Source: CALARM01 sp964431735 (GTDB taxonomy: Bacteria; Vulcanimicrobiota; SpSt-956; JAKJGF01). From it: DNA of 10,487 nucleotides. This document shows, piece after piece, positions 1 through 5,193 of the stretch (its first letter is position 1; each line of letters begins with the position of its first letter). The notes below the pieces were generated by a model. It searched no databases. It was not told where the DNA came from and saw only the letters and a list, made by a program, of their open reading frames with translations. Made by a program: the position numbers and the translations under genes. The stretch spans positions 1-10,487 of the forward strand of contig CAYSLJ010000206.1 of the NCBI GenBank assembly GCA_964431735.1. The letters are read 5' to 3'.

Positions 1-37
1 CCTCCAGAGCCCGGCCAGGGACAGGAGCGTGTTCCAT
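1..37 (-). CDS. Possible 5' end of a gene running off the left edge (unidentified)
   Basis: On the minus strand an ATG at 37-35 opens a reading frame beginning MEHAPVPGRALE that is still open at the window edge. The same frame is open upstream to about position 100, with an in-frame TTG at 52-50, so the true start is uncertain. It lies downstream of dtd in the same direction and could be the third gene of a relA-dtd operon. No clear Shine-Dalgarno sequence precedes the ATG, and only 12 codons are visible, so no product can be named. The opposite strand also has short open stretches here, ending at about 81-90, that could be the 3' end of a plus-strand gene. I regard the minus-strand reading as only slightly better. 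Confidence 0.22.
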   Translation of the reverse strand, partial: MEHAPVPGRALE

Positions 38-125
38 ATTTTTGGGTACCAATTTGCCTGTTGCGGTATTCAGGAACTGTAAAAAAATAACTCCGTCAAA
101 TTATTGGAACGGCTATTATTATCGG

Positions 126-144
126 GTGACGCATAATGCGTCAC
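126..144. repeat. 19-bp palindrome built from the CGTGACG repeat family, just after dtd
   Basis: GTGACGCAT-A-ATGCGTCAC is a perfect 9-bp inverted repeat around a single central base. It starts six bases past the dtd stop codon on the transcribed (minus) strand. It is related to the CGTRACG tandem repeats found in the other gaps of the window. In RNA it could form a 3'-end hairpin after sterics remove the central bases from the stem, but no T-tract follows, so it is not a standard intrinsic terminator. Confidence 0.75.
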
Positions 145-149
145 GATTC

Positions 150-614
150 TCATATAAAGTTTTTCTGGCTGTCTATAATAAGAGTAACAGGCCCCTGGTT
201 ATATATCTTTACAAGCATGGAAGCCTGAAATACTCCTTCTGCTACTGCAAGTCCTTTTCCCTTAAGGGTTTCTACAAAATCTTTATATAATTTCACTGCA
301 AGTTCAGGAGGTGCTGCATCGGAATAGCCGGGACGCTTTCCTTTACGGCAGTCGCCATAAAGGGTAAACTGTGAAACTACAAGAGCTTCTCCTGAGACAT
401 CCAGAACGGAGAGATTCATTTTATCTTCTTCATCGGGAAAAATTCTTAAACCGGCAATTTTTTCAACCATCCATTCAACATCTTTAACAGAATCGTTTTT
501 CCCGACACCGAGAAGGACCATAATCCCCTTCCCTATTTTACCTGTCCTTATTTCAGTTCCATTTTCTTCAACAAGCACTTCTGCTTCTTTTACTCTCTGC
601 ACTATAGCTCTCAT
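150..614 (-). CDS. dtd: D-aminoacyl-tRNA deacylase
   Basis: This enzyme hydrolyses D-aminoacyl-tRNA (for example D-Tyr-tRNA) and also clears glycine mischarged on tRNA(Ala). It acts in the cytosol as a homodimer that uses tRNA atoms and main-chain contacts rather than a classical catalytic residue. The 154-residue length is normal for the DTD1 family. The two signature motifs are present: SQFTLYGD at residues 81-88 and NQGPVT at 139-144, the latter holding the Gly-cisPro pair that gates the active site across the dimer. The N-terminus MRAIVQRVKEAEV is typical. In the second motif Gln replaces the usual Asp of NDGPVT, a mild variation. The ATG at 614 is preceded by AAAGGAAA on the minus strand at a workable distance. 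The gene lies 172 bp downstream of relA/spoT in the same direction, a common pairing in Bacillota; the gap is filled with tandem repeats and contains no clear terminator, so cotranscription is plausible. Confidence 0.97.
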   Translation of the reverse strand: MRAIVQRVKEAEVLVEENGTEIRTGKIGKGIMVLLGVGKNDSVKDVEWMVEKIAGLRIFPDEEDKMNLSVLDVSGEALVVSQFTLYGDCRKGKRPGYSDAAPPELAVKLYKDFVETLKGKGLAVAEGVFQASMLVKIYNQGPVTLIIDSQKNFI

Positions 615-654
615 AAAAGTTTATTTCCTTTAAAATCGTAATTTGTAATATAGT

Positions 655-738
655 CGTGATGCGTGATGCGTGATGTGTGATAATATAATCGTAACGCGTA
701 ACGCGTGACGCGTGATGCGTGATCCGTGATGCGTAGTA
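655..738. repeat. Twelve-unit heptanucleotide tandem repeat (consensus CGTGAYG/CGTAACG)
   Basis: The stretch divides into twelve consecutive 7-bp units without losing register. CGTGATG occurs three times (655-675), then TGTGATA (676-682), then an interruption ATATAAT that is itself 7 bp (683-689), then CGTAACG twice, CGTGACG, CGTGATG, CGTGATC, CGTGATG and CGTAGTA (690-738). Many unit junctions read ACGCGT, which is palindromic. The array lies between relA and dtd and would be transcribed if these genes share an mRNA. It does not encode anything evident. Confidence 0.9.
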
Positions 739-756
739 ACAGATAGGTTTTACTGG

Positions 757-783
757 TCACTGCTCACTGCTCACTGCTCACTG
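757..783. repeat. Heptanucleotide tandem repeat TCACTGC, four units
   Basis: Three perfect TCACTGC units (757-777) and a final partial TCACTG (778-783) end three bases short of the relA stop codon on the minus strand. The sequence is unrelated to the neighbouring CGTRACG array but has the same 7-bp period. Confidence 0.9.
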
Positions 784-786
784 TAA

Positions 787-3057
787 TTAATTTTTCTCCT
801 GAACAATCCTCTTAACAAGTATTATACCTTTTATACTTTTTATTTTTTTTATAAAACCATTAAGTTGCTGTATATCCTTTACCTCTACAACCATTTTAAC
901 TACTGCTTCTCCTGCTCCTTCACAATAAGCACTTATAGATCTGGAATTTATCATTTCTTCTTTAAGCACTGCAGTTACATCATTTAGAAGTCCCGGTCTG
1001 TCCCATCCGTTGATAAGTAACTGGACAGGATAAACATTTTTCTTTTTCTTTACCGACCAGTTAACCTCTATGAGGCGATCGGAGTGATTGGAAAAAAACT
1101 TTAAATTATGACAGTTTTTTCTGTGGACACTTACACCTCTGCCCTGGGTAATATAACCTATTATATCCTCGCCTGGGAGGGGGTTACAGCATCTGGCAAC
1201 TCTTATTACAAGATTCTTTATATCTTTGACCTGAATAAAATTTTCACCGTCATAGGAAAGATCAATTTTTTCCTTCTGTTCCGTACTATCTTTCCCTGTC
1301 TGTTCAGATTTTTTTTCTTCCGTTTTTCCTGTAATATTATCAAGTTCTTCTTTTAAAATCTTATTTATCTGGATTACCGGTATATCACCATAGCCGATGG
1401 CAGCAAGAAATTCTTCTTCAGAACTGTAAAAAGGATATCTCTTCATAACCCTTTCGAAGAGATCTTTTTTAGAAAATCCTCTAAAAATTCTTCTTAATTT
1501 TCTTATTTCTCTGTCCGTTATATCCTTGCCTCTTAAAATATTTTCTTCTTTTCTTTCTTTTTTAAACCAGTTTCTGATTTTATTTTTTGCACTGTTTGTA
1601 GTGCATATACTCATCCAGTCTCTGCTTGGGCCGCCGCTCACATTGGATGTTATTATTTCGACAATGTCTCCGTTCTTAAGCCTGTAATTAAGGGGAATTA
1701 TTTTATTATTAACCTTGGCACCGACACATTTATTGCCTACTTCCGTATGGATTCTATAGGCGAAATCGATAGGTGTAGAATCTGCCGGCAGATCCAGGAG
1801 ATCTCCTCCGGGGGTAAAAACAAAAACCTGATTGTTCAAAAAATCCATTTTAAGAGATTGAATGAATTCTTTTGCATCCTTTAAATCGGCCTGCCAGTCT
1901 ATAAGCTGCTGTATAAAAGGTGTTATCTGTTTTTGAAATTTCCTGTCCTGTTTCCATCCCTCTTTATACTGCCAGTGAGCGGCAATACCGAATTCTCCTA
2001 TTCTGTGCATCTGCCATGTTCTTATCTGAACTTCCATAAGCTCGCCGGAAGGGCCGAATACTGTTGTGTGTAAAGACTGATATCCATTGGCTTTAGGAGT
2101 GGCTATATAGTCTTTAATCCTGTCAGGAAGAGGCACCCATATACTGTGAACTATTCCGAGAACTCCATAACAGTTGCTCACAGTAGGAACAACAACCCTG
2201 AGAGCCGTATAATCGTAAATCTCATCAAGTCCCTTTTTCTTATTCAACATTTTCTGATATATACCGTAATAATGTTTGAACCTTGTTTCAATAGTAGCTT
2301 TTATCTCGTTATGCATCAATTCTTTATTTAAAAGATCTGTTGCTTCTTTAAATATCTTACTGCTTCTTGCACGTTTTTCGTCTATTTCCTTTACAAGGGA
2401 AGAATAAATTTCCGGTTGAAGATATTTAAAAGACAGATCTTCAAGTTCTTTTTTTATATGCCATATACCGAGTCTATTGGCCATAGGAGCGAAAATTTCT
2501 ATAGTTTCCATAGATATGGATCTCTGTTTGTTCAGAGCAAGAGAAGAAAGGGTTCTCATGTTATGAAGTCTGTCTGCCAGTTTTATAAAAATAACCCTTA
2601 AATCCTTGGCCATAGCCAGGAATATTTTACGTAAATTTTCCGCCTGTCTTTCTTCTTTTGTCAGTCCCTTTAATGAGGTACTGTCACTAATTTTTGTAAG
2701 TTTCGTAACACCATCGACAAGATTTACAACTTCTTCACCGAATATGGAAAGCATTTCATCATAGGTTATATGGGTATCTTCCAGAACATCATGAAGGAAA
2801 GCAGCAACAATAGAAGGTTCATCCAATTTTAAATCTTCTGCCAGGATACAGGCCACTCCCAGAGGGTGTAAAATATAAGGTTCTCCAGACGCACGGTTCT
2901 GACCTTCATGGGCAGATACTGCAAAGTGGAAAGCTTTTTCTATAAATTCCAGATTGGCATCAGGTTTATAAAGTTTAACTTTATGCATTAATTCTTCAAG
3001 GCTATGTTGGATATAATCTGAAGAAGAATACTCAGGATAAGAAACTGTTTGTTCCAT
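787..3057 (-). CDS. relA: Bifunctional (p)ppGpp synthetase/hydrolase, long RelA/SpoT homologue (Rel type)
   Basis: This enzyme makes (p)ppGpp from GTP/GDP and ATP during amino-acid starvation and degrades it when starvation ends. The 756 residues show the full long-RSH architecture. The HD hydrolase domain (about 40-190) keeps R55, H64, H89-D90, E93-D94 and D162, read from HPLGV, HDVLEDT and ADRLHNMRTL, so hydrolysis should be active. The synthetase domain (about 250-370) has RFK at 259-261, YDYTALR with D282, PDRIKDYIA, GYQSLHTT and EVQIRT with E342. RIKD matches the RxKD signature of bifunctional enzymes rather than the ExDD of RelA synthetases. The TGS domain spans about 411-471, followed by a helical region to about 570, a charged low-complexity linker (571-608), the zinc-finger/RIS domain (CC at 623-624, H645, C649) and a C-terminal ACT domain (about 675-752). 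One G-loop change is visible: GIYQKM where SIYRKM is usual. GGAG seven bases before the ATG supports the start. A divergent promoter lies upstream. Confidence 0.98.
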   Translation of the reverse strand: MEQTVSYPEYSSSDYIQHSLEELMHKVKLYKPDANLEFIEKAFHFAVSAHEGQNRASGEPYILHPLGVACILAEDLKLDEPSIVAAFLHDVLEDTHITYDEMLSIFGEEVVNLVDGVTKLTKISDSTSLKGLTKEERQAENLRKIFLAMAKDLRVIFIKLADRLHNMRTLSSLALNKQRSISMETIEIFAPMANRLGIWHIKKELEDLSFKYLQPEIYSSLVKEIDEKRARSSKIFKEATDLLNKELMHNEIKATIETRFKHYYGIYQKMLNKKKGLDEIYDYTALRVVVPTVSNCYGVLGIVHSIWVPLPDRIKDYIATPKANGYQSLHTTVFGPSGELMEVQIRTWQMHRIGEFGIAAHWQYKEGWKQDRKFQKQITPFIQQLIDWQADLKDAKEFIQSLKMDFLNNQVFVFTPGGDLLDLPADSTPIDFAYRIHTEVGNKCVGAKVNNKIIPLNYRLKNGDIVEIITSNVSGGPSRDWMSICTTNSAKNKIRNWFKKERKEENILRGKDITDREIRKLRRIFRGFSKKDLFERVMKRYPFYSSEEEFLAAIGYGDIPVIQINKILKEELDNITGKTEEKKSEQTGKDSTEQKEKIDLSYDGENFIQVKDIKNLVIRVARCCNPLPGEDIIGYITQGRGVSVHRKNCHNLKFFSNHSDRLIEVNWSVKKKKNVYPVQLLINGWDRPGLLNDVTAVLKEEMINSRSISAYCEGAGEAVVKMVVEVKDIQQLNGFIKKIKSIKGIILVKRIVQEKN

Positions 3058-3075
3058 AAAATAACTCCACTAAAA

Positions 3076-3106
3076 CGTGACGCGTAACGGGTAACGCGTA
3101 ACGCGT
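3076..3106. repeat. Heptanucleotide repeat CGTRACG in the relA leader
   Basis: Units are CGTGACG, CGTAACG, GGTAACG and CGTAACG (3076-3103), then a partial CGT. It lies just upstream of the relA Shine-Dalgarno site and within the predicted relA 5' untranslated region. Confidence 0.88.
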
Positions 3107-3203
3107 AAAATAATACTGTCTGTATAACTCAGTAAGCAATGAATAGGAATAATCTGTCAATTCACCACTCAAGTTTACATTATGTATAATCCGCTTCAAC
3201 ACT
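3107..3203. other. Gap between the two repeat arrays of the relA leader; no gene seen
   Basis: This AT-rich stretch is flanked by the CGTRACG arrays at 3076-3106 and 3204-3230, which are in opposite orientation. It contains ATTCACCACTCA at 3160-3171, which recurs at 10401-10412 beside the last gene. A perfect minus-strand TTGACA is present at 3155-3160 but has no acceptable -10 partner. It probably forms most of the relA leader. Confidence 0.5.
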
Positions 3204-3230
3204 AACGCGTCACGCGTGACGCGTCACGTC
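3204..3230. repeat. Heptanucleotide repeat CGTCACG/CGTGACG at the predicted 5' end of relA mRNA
   Basis: Units CGTCACG, CGTGACG and CGTCACG (3208-3228) alternate in a way that makes the block nearly self-complementary. The predicted relA transcription start, 6-8 bases downstream of the minus-strand -10 box, falls at about 3226-3228 inside this array. The relA mRNA would therefore begin with a GTGACGCGTCAC-type hairpin. Confidence 0.85.
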
Positions 3231-3233
3231 ATA

Positions 3234-3262
3234 ATTATAATTTATATGACCATTTTTGTCCA
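3234..3262 (-). promoter_or_regulatory. Predicted sigma-70-type promoter of relA (dtd)
   Basis: On the minus strand TGGACA (3262-3257) and a perfect TATAAT (3239-3234) are separated by exactly 17 bp. It is correctly placed to drive relA, with a leader of about 170 nt. The spacing and -10 match are strong; activity is inferred. Confidence 0.68.
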
Positions 3263-3287
3263 TATAAAAAATTAATCTTTATGTCCA

Positions 3288-3316
3288 TTGCATTTACATG
3301 ACTCTTGTGATATAAT
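3288..3316 (+). promoter_or_regulatory. Predicted strong promoter of rpmA-obgE with extended -10
   Basis: TTGCAT (3288-3293) and a perfect TATAAT (3311-3316) are 17 bp apart, and the -10 box is preceded by TGA, making an extended -10 (TGATATAAT). The start point would be near 3323, giving a leader of about 80 nt before the rpmA ATG. Its -35 box is 25 bp from the -35 box of the divergent relA promoter. TGTCCAT occurs twice, at 3257-3263 and 3282-3288, overlapping or touching the two -35 boxes. Confidence 0.75.
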
Positions 3317-3367
3317 AGCACGAAGTATGGAATTGAAAGTGTTTCTATTATATAAAGCACTGAATTT

Positions 3368-3425
3368 AGGAGGTGAAAGTAGCGGTACAAAGGCTACTTG
3401 TAGATATGATTATTTTAAATCTACA
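3368..3425 (+). promoter_or_regulatory. Structured translation initiation region of rpmA: SD, spacer hairpin and start-codon hairpin
   Basis: A near-ideal Shine-Dalgarno sequence AGGAGGTG (3368-3375) lies 30 nt upstream of the only sensible bL27 start, ATG 3406, which is too far for normal initiation. The spacer contains a perfect 7-bp hairpin, AAGTAGC (3377-3383) with GCTACTT (3393-3399) and a 9-nt loop. When folded it leaves one base before and six after, an effective spacing of about 7 nt. A second 7-bp hairpin, TGTAGAT (3399-3405) with ATCTACA (3419-3425), places the start codon in its 13-nt loop. GTAG/CTAC blocks occur four times, so alternative pairings are possible. The hairpins are seen in the sequence; the effect on translation is inferred. 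Confidence 0.6.
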
Positions 3426-3690
3426 GTTATTTGCTCATAAAAAAGGACTTGGAAGCACACGTAACGGCAGAGACAGCGAATCCAAACGTCTTGGTATAAA
3501 GAAATTTGGCGGTCAGCATGTAAAACCGGGAGAAATCATTATACGTCAGCGTGGAAGTGAATTCAAGCCTGGCAGCCATGTTATGATGGGCAAAGATTAT
3601 ACTATATTTTCTGTTGTAGAAGGACATGTTTCCTTTGAAAAAAGAGGAAAGAATAAAAAGCTTATAAACGTTCAACCTGTTGCAGTATAA
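3406..3690 (+). CDS. rpmA: 50S ribosomal protein bL27 with cleavable N-terminal extension
   Basis: bL27 is a small basic protein of the large ribosomal subunit whose N-terminus reaches the peptidyl transferase centre. The 94-residue product contains the diagnostic KKGLGSTRNGRDSESKRLG (residues 12-30) and the core GGQHVKPGEIIIRQRG, and ends in VQPVAV. The first ten residues, MIILNLQLFA, followed by HKKG, match the Bacillota-type extension (consensus NLQFFA|SKKG) cut off by the cysteine protease Prp; cleavage here would expose HKKG. Leu replaces the first Phe of FFA and His the Ser after the cut. A GTG at 3373 is in frame but overlaps the Shine-Dalgarno sequence and would add 11 residues not typical of the family, so ATG 3406 is preferred. 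The usual upstream partners rplU and prp are absent; rpmA has its own promoter. obgE follows after a terminator-like hairpin. Confidence 0.96.
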   Translation: MIILNLQLFAHKKGLGSTRNGRDSESKRLGIKKFGGQHVKPGEIIIRQRGSEFKPGSHVMMGKDYTIFSVVEGHVSFEKRGKNKKLINVQPVAV

Positions 3691-3712
3691 AATTCCAGCA
3701 GTTTGTAAAAAT

Positions 3713-3754
3713 AAGAGCCGAAAGTTGTGATTTTACATAGTACTTTCGGTTTTT
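3713..3754 (+). terminator. Intrinsic terminator or attenuator between rpmA and obgE
   Basis: CCGAAAGT (3718-3725) pairs perfectly with ACTTTCGG (3742-3749), followed at once by five T residues (3750-3754). An A/G-rich stretch before the stem can pair with the T-tract. The 16-nt loop contains TGT and ACA, which can add an inner helix. It starts 23 bases after the rpmA stop. As no convincing promoter fits in the remaining 25 bp before obgE, it more likely reduces read-through, giving more bL27 than Obg, than separates two transcription units. Confidence 0.78.
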
Positions 3755-3779
3755 ACTTTATATAGGGAAGGAAAATTTT

Positions 3780-5078
3780 GTGTTTATTGATGAAGCAACC
3801 ATTTATGTCAGAGGCGGAGACGGCGGATGCGGGCTCGTATCATTTCATAAGGAAAAATATATAGCTTACGGAGGACCGAGCGGAGGTGACGGAGGAAGAG
3901 GAGGGAATGTATATCTTATTGCAGATACAAACCTGAATACACTCCTTTCATTCAAGTATAAATCCCATTTTCATGGTGACAATGGGAAACCGGGACAGAA
4001 AAAAAATAAAACAGGGAAAAGTGCCGAAGATTTATATATAAAAGTGCCTCCCGGAACAGTCATAAAAGATCCTGACACAGATGAAATATTATGTGACCTT
4101 ACCGATACACACCACAGATTGCTCCTGGCCCGGGGAGGCAGGGGCGGCAGAGGTAATGCCCGTTTCCCTACATCTACCAACCAGGCACCCAGAAGAGCTG
4201 AAAAAGGAGAACTGGGAGAAGAAAGAACTCTCAAACTGGAATTGAAACTCCTGGCAGATGTAGCTATTATAGGATATCCCAATGTCGGTAAATCTACCTT
4301 TATATCCAGAGTTTCAGCAGCAAAACCTAAAATCGCTGATTACCCCTTTACGACTCTTGTCCCAAATCTGGGAGTAGTAAAATTAACTGACGATAAAACA
4401 GCAGTATTTGCTGATATTCCGGGACTTATAGAAGGGGCTCATAAAGGCACAGGCCTTGGATATCAATTCCTGAGACATATAGAGAGAACCAAAATTCTTA
4501 TCCATGTACTGTCACTTACAGATATAAAAGAAGATAAACCTCTTGAAAATTATTATTTGATCAACAGGGAATTATATCTTTATAATTCCATGCTTTCAGA
4601 ATTACCTCAGATAGTGGCAGGAAATAAAATAGATTTACCGGATGGAAGGGAAATAAAAGACAGAGTTGAAGAGGAATGTAAAGAAATAGGAGTAAAATTT
4701 TATCCCATATCTGCTGTTACAGGTGAAGGTATAAGAGAACTGTTAAAAGAAATAACAGAAATACTGAATATAGATAGAAAAAAAGATGAAATCCATGAAA
4801 TGAGAGATATTTCTCTTCCCCGGAAGCCTCTCAGAGAATTATCTATTGAAATAAAAGACGGAATATATATAATAACAGGAAATATGATAGAAAAGAAAGT
4901 TTCGATGACCTATCTCGACAATGAAGAATGTTTGAGACATTTACAGAAGCATCTCTATCGCAGCGGTATTATAGAAGCACTGGAGAAAAAAGGGATAAAA
5001 GACGGAGATACTGTTGTTATTGCAGATTATGAATTTACCTATTCTAAAGATACATATGGAACAGGTAATGGGGATTGA
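3780..5078 (+). CDS. obgE: Obg family GTPase (CgtA)
   Basis: Obg is an essential GTPase that binds 50S precursors, supports late large-subunit assembly, and responds to GTP/GDP and ppGpp. The 432 residues show three domains. The glycine-rich Obg fold is at 1-158 (FIDEATIYVRGGDGGCG, GGPSGGDGGRGG, ARGGRGGRGN). The G domain is at about 159-330 with G1 GYPNVGKS at 165-172, switch I DYPFTT at 187-192, G3 DIPG at 212-215, G4 NKID at 282-285 and G5 SAV at 311-313. The OCT domain covers about 350-423 (SIEIKDGIYIITGNMIEK, then a domain ending VVIADYEFTY). All nucleotide-binding motifs are intact. The start is GTG at 3780, preceded by GGGAAGGA (3765-3772) with a 7-nt spacer; the ordinary Obg start MFIDEA fits. 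It follows rpmA, as in most bacteria, with a terminator-like hairpin between them. Confidence 0.98.
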   Translation: MFIDEATIYVRGGDGGCGLVSFHKEKYIAYGGPSGGDGGRGGNVYLIADTNLNTLLSFKYKSHFHGDNGKPGQKKNKTGKSAEDLYIKVPPGTVIKDPDTDEILCDLTDTHHRLLLARGGRGGRGNARFPTSTNQAPRRAEKGELGEERTLKLELKLLADVAIIGYPNVGKSTFISRVSAAKPKIADYPFTTLVPNLGVVKLTDDKTAVFADIPGLIEGAHKGTGLGYQFLRHIERTKILIHVLSLTDIKEDKPLENYYLINRELYLYNSMLSELPQIVAGNKIDLPDGREIKDRVEEECKEIGVKFYPISAVTGEGIRELLKEITEILNIDRKKDEIHEMRDISLPRKPLRELSIEIKDGIYIITGNMIEKKVSMTYLDNEECLRHLQKHLYRSGIIEALEKKGIKDGDTVVIADYEFTYSKDTYGTGNGD

Positions 5079-5082
5079 ATAA

Positions 5083-5100
5083 AAAAATGACAGGTGATTT
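5083..5100. repeat. 18-bp direct repeat, copy 1
   Basis: AAAAATGACAGGTGATTT begins five bases after the obgE stop and is identical to 10443-10460, after the last gene. Read as protein it gives only MTGDL and a stop at this site, so it is probably not coding here. Confidence 0.7.
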
Positions 5101-5140
5101 ATAAGAAAATAACTCTGGTAAATTATGGTTATTGTCCTCG

Positions 5141-5168
5141 CGTCACGCGTCACGCGTTACGCGTCACG
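5141..5168. repeat. Heptanucleotide repeat CGTCACG/CGTTACG upstream of the kinase-propeller gene
   Basis: Four units in perfect register: CGTCACG, CGTCACG, CGTTACG, CGTCACG. On the minus strand the block is preceded by TATAAT (5174-5169), giving the boundary TATAATCGTGACGCG seen at other copies. It ends 25 bp before the start codon at 5194. The rest of the 115-bp gap shows no clear plus-strand promoter or terminator. Confidence 0.88.
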
Positions 5169-5193
5169 ATTATAAATAAGGAAGAAAAAAATT

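Noticed and set aside
42..290. Plus-strand frame of 82 codons overlapping dtd
   Set aside because: It overlaps the 3' end of dtd on the other strand, crosses the palindrome at 126-144 and shows no recognisable protein features.
655..783. CRISPR array
   Set aside because: The repeats are contiguous 7-bp units with no unique spacers and no cas genes nearby.
3131..3160. Second minus-strand promoter for relA with perfect TTGACA at 3160-3155
   Set aside because: At 16-18 bp spacing the possible -10 boxes are TGCTTA, GCTTAC or CTTACT, all poor.
3373..3690. Longer bL27 starting at GTG 3373 (105 residues)
   Set aside because: The GTG is part of the AGGAGGTG Shine-Dalgarno sequence and the 11 added residues do not match the family; the known extension begins at ATG 3406.
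3732..3763. Promoter for obgE from TTTACA (3732-3737) and TTATAT (3758-3763)
   Set aside because: The spacing is 20 bp, the -35 lies in the terminator loop and the -10 would be only about 16 bp from the start codon.
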